A stretch of DNA of 64,000 bases from Ideonella benzenivorans (lineage in GTDB: Bacteria; Pseudomonadota; Gammaproteobacteria; Burkholderiales; Burkholderiaceae_C), in NCBI RefSeq assembly GCF_020387415.1, contig NZ_JAGWCB010000012.1, forward strand, positions 124,001-188,000. Reading direction: 5' to 3'. Under the pieces are notes generated by a model. That model was not told the origin of the DNA. It worked only from the letters and a program-made list of their open reading frames with translations, and ran no database searches. The position numbers were made by a program, and so were the translations under genes. Of the stretch, positions 63,125 to 64,000 are shown piece after piece. Position 1 is the stretch's first letter, and every line of letters starts with the position of its first letter.

Positions 63125-64000
63125 TCAGTGGAGCTGCGCGATGACGTTGCAGGCCGCGCGGCGGGCTTGCCCGTCCAGTTCGATCAGGGCTTCCACCGGC
63201 ACGTCCAGGGACAGACTCAGGCGAGGCACCTCAAGTTCCAGGGTGCGCGCCACCACCCCATGGATGTCGGTGAAGCGAATCTGCCGGGCCAGGAAGGCCG
63301 CCACCGCTTCTTCATTGGCCGCATTGAGCACGGCCGTGCTGCCATGCGGCCCCGCCAGAGCCTCCCAGGCCAGGAACAGGCCCGGGAAACGGGCACGCTC
63401 CGGGGCCTCAAAGGTGAGCGACTTCAGGGCCAGCAAGTCCAGGGCCGACGCCCCTGACGCGATGCGCTCCGGGAAGGACAGGCCATAGGCGATCGGCACC
63501 CGCATGTCCGGCGTGCCCAGCTGGGCCAGCACCGACTGGTCGCGGCAGACCACCATCGAGTGGATGATGCTCTGTGGATGGATCACCACCTGCACCTGCT
63601 CAGGCTGCAGGTCGAACAGCCACTTGGCCTCGATCACCTCCAGCGCCTTGTTCATCATGGTGGCCGAATCGACCGAGATCTTGCGGCCCATCACCCAGTT
63701 GGGATGGGCACAGGCCTGGTCCGGGGTCACATCCCGCAGGCTGGCCGGCTCGCGCTGGCGGAAGGGGCCGCCCGACGCCGTCAGCACGATGTGGTCGACG
63801 CGTTGCGCCCAGGCACTGCGGTCTTCGGGCAGGCACTGGAAGATGGCCGAATGCTCGCTGTCGATCGGCAGCAACTGGGCCCCGCCCTCGCGCACCGCGG
63901 CGATGAACTGCGCCCCCCCCACCACCAGTGCCTCCTTGTTGGCCAACAACAGCCGTTTGCCCGAGCGCGCCGCGGCCATGCAGGACGGCAGACCGGCGGC
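63125..64000 (-). CDS. dxr: 1-deoxy-D-xylulose 5-phosphate reductoisomerase (C-terminal part)
   Basis: The frame runs off the window end, and 291 residues of about 390 are visible. [35 protein letters not shown], and [22 protein letters not shown] are the Dxr core motifs including metal and substrate ligands; [11 protein letters not shown] follows. It commits carbon to the MEP isoprenoid pathway, which ispD and ispF elsewhere in this window continue. It is the first visible gene of the envelope operon. Confidence 0.96.
   Translation of the reverse strand, partial: AAGLPSCMAAARSGKRLLLANKEALVVGGAQFIAAVREGGAQLLPIDSEHSAIFQCLPEDRSAWAQRVDHIVLTASGGPFRQREPASLRDVTPDQACAHPNWVMGRKISVDSATMMNKALEVIEAKWLFDLQPEQVQVVIHPQSIIHSMVVCRDQSVLAQLGTPDMRVPIAYGLSFPERIASGASALDLLALKSLTFEAPERARFPGLFLAWEALAGPHGSTAVLNAANEEAVAAFLARQIRFTDIHGVVARTLELEVPRLSLSLDVPVEALIELDGQARRAACNVIAQLH

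Overview
The window looks like chromosome of a high-GC betaproteobacterium of the order Burkholderiales, probably from the Ideonella/Rubrivivax/Leptothrix/Roseateles neighbourhood. This placement is inference from the H-NS-type protein, the poly-hydroxybutyrate enzyme BdhA, the dnaG-rpoD order, the rpsF-priB-rpsR-rplI order, the dxr-to-rnhB envelope operon and the GC-rich codon use. Genes are densely packed, many overlap by 4 bases (ATGA), and I see no insertion sequence, prophage, CRISPR array or rRNA. One tRNA gene (Val-GAC) is present.

Layout. 1-6360 (+): a catabolic and uptake operon with a cytosine-deaminase-like amidohydrolase (cut by the window edge), a RidA-like protein, a creatininase-family hydrolase, an NMT1/THI5-like ABC importer, a VAO-type FAD oxidase and a CMP/dCMP-type deaminase. 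It probably imports and degrades or salvages a small nitrogen heterocycle that cannot be named from sequence. 6399-11343: tRNA-Val with its terminator, relA, an alpha/beta hydrolase, bdhA and a SIMPL-domain protein. 11413-13589: a 14-bp inverted repeat, then an OmpR/EnvZ-type two-component pair. 13819-20658 (+): a TAXI-type TRAP transporter (binding protein, fused permease, DUF1850 protein) followed by a DctB/DctD-type sensor and sigma-54 activator.

20651-27307: ispF and an ispD reading frame fused to a VOC/glyoxalase-fold domain (-), then mfd, serB and a receiver-like protein without a phosphorylation site (+). 27318-35623: hrpA (-), argA, yggX, an H-NS-family gene and dnaG. 35948-40728: rpoD, a class III nucleotide cyclase with a C-terminal FHA domain, hemH and an Hsp15-like S4 protein. 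40777-44716: the grpE-dnaK-dnaJ heat-shock cluster, with a near-consensus sigma-32 promoter before grpE and a terminator after dnaJ.

44722-50532 (-): a secreted protein of unknown function, a radical SAM protein whose start abuts a consensus-like LexA box, dnaB, and the rplI/rpsR/priB/rpsF operon. 50583-54030: divergent ppsA and its regulatory kinase/phosphotransferase gene, with a palindrome between them. 54041-64000 (-): a ten-gene envelope operon read as dxr, rseP, bamA, ompH, lpxD, fabZ, lpxA, lpxB, rnhB and an rRNA methyltransferase; dxr is cut by the window end.

Most promising for follow-up: the IspD-VOC fusion, the SOS-box-controlled and apparently leaderless radical SAM gene, the unassigned heterocycle operon, and the cyclase-FHA gene directly behind rpoD. 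The core-gene calls are secure. Functions of the transport operons are inferred from family membership, and no substrate is proven.
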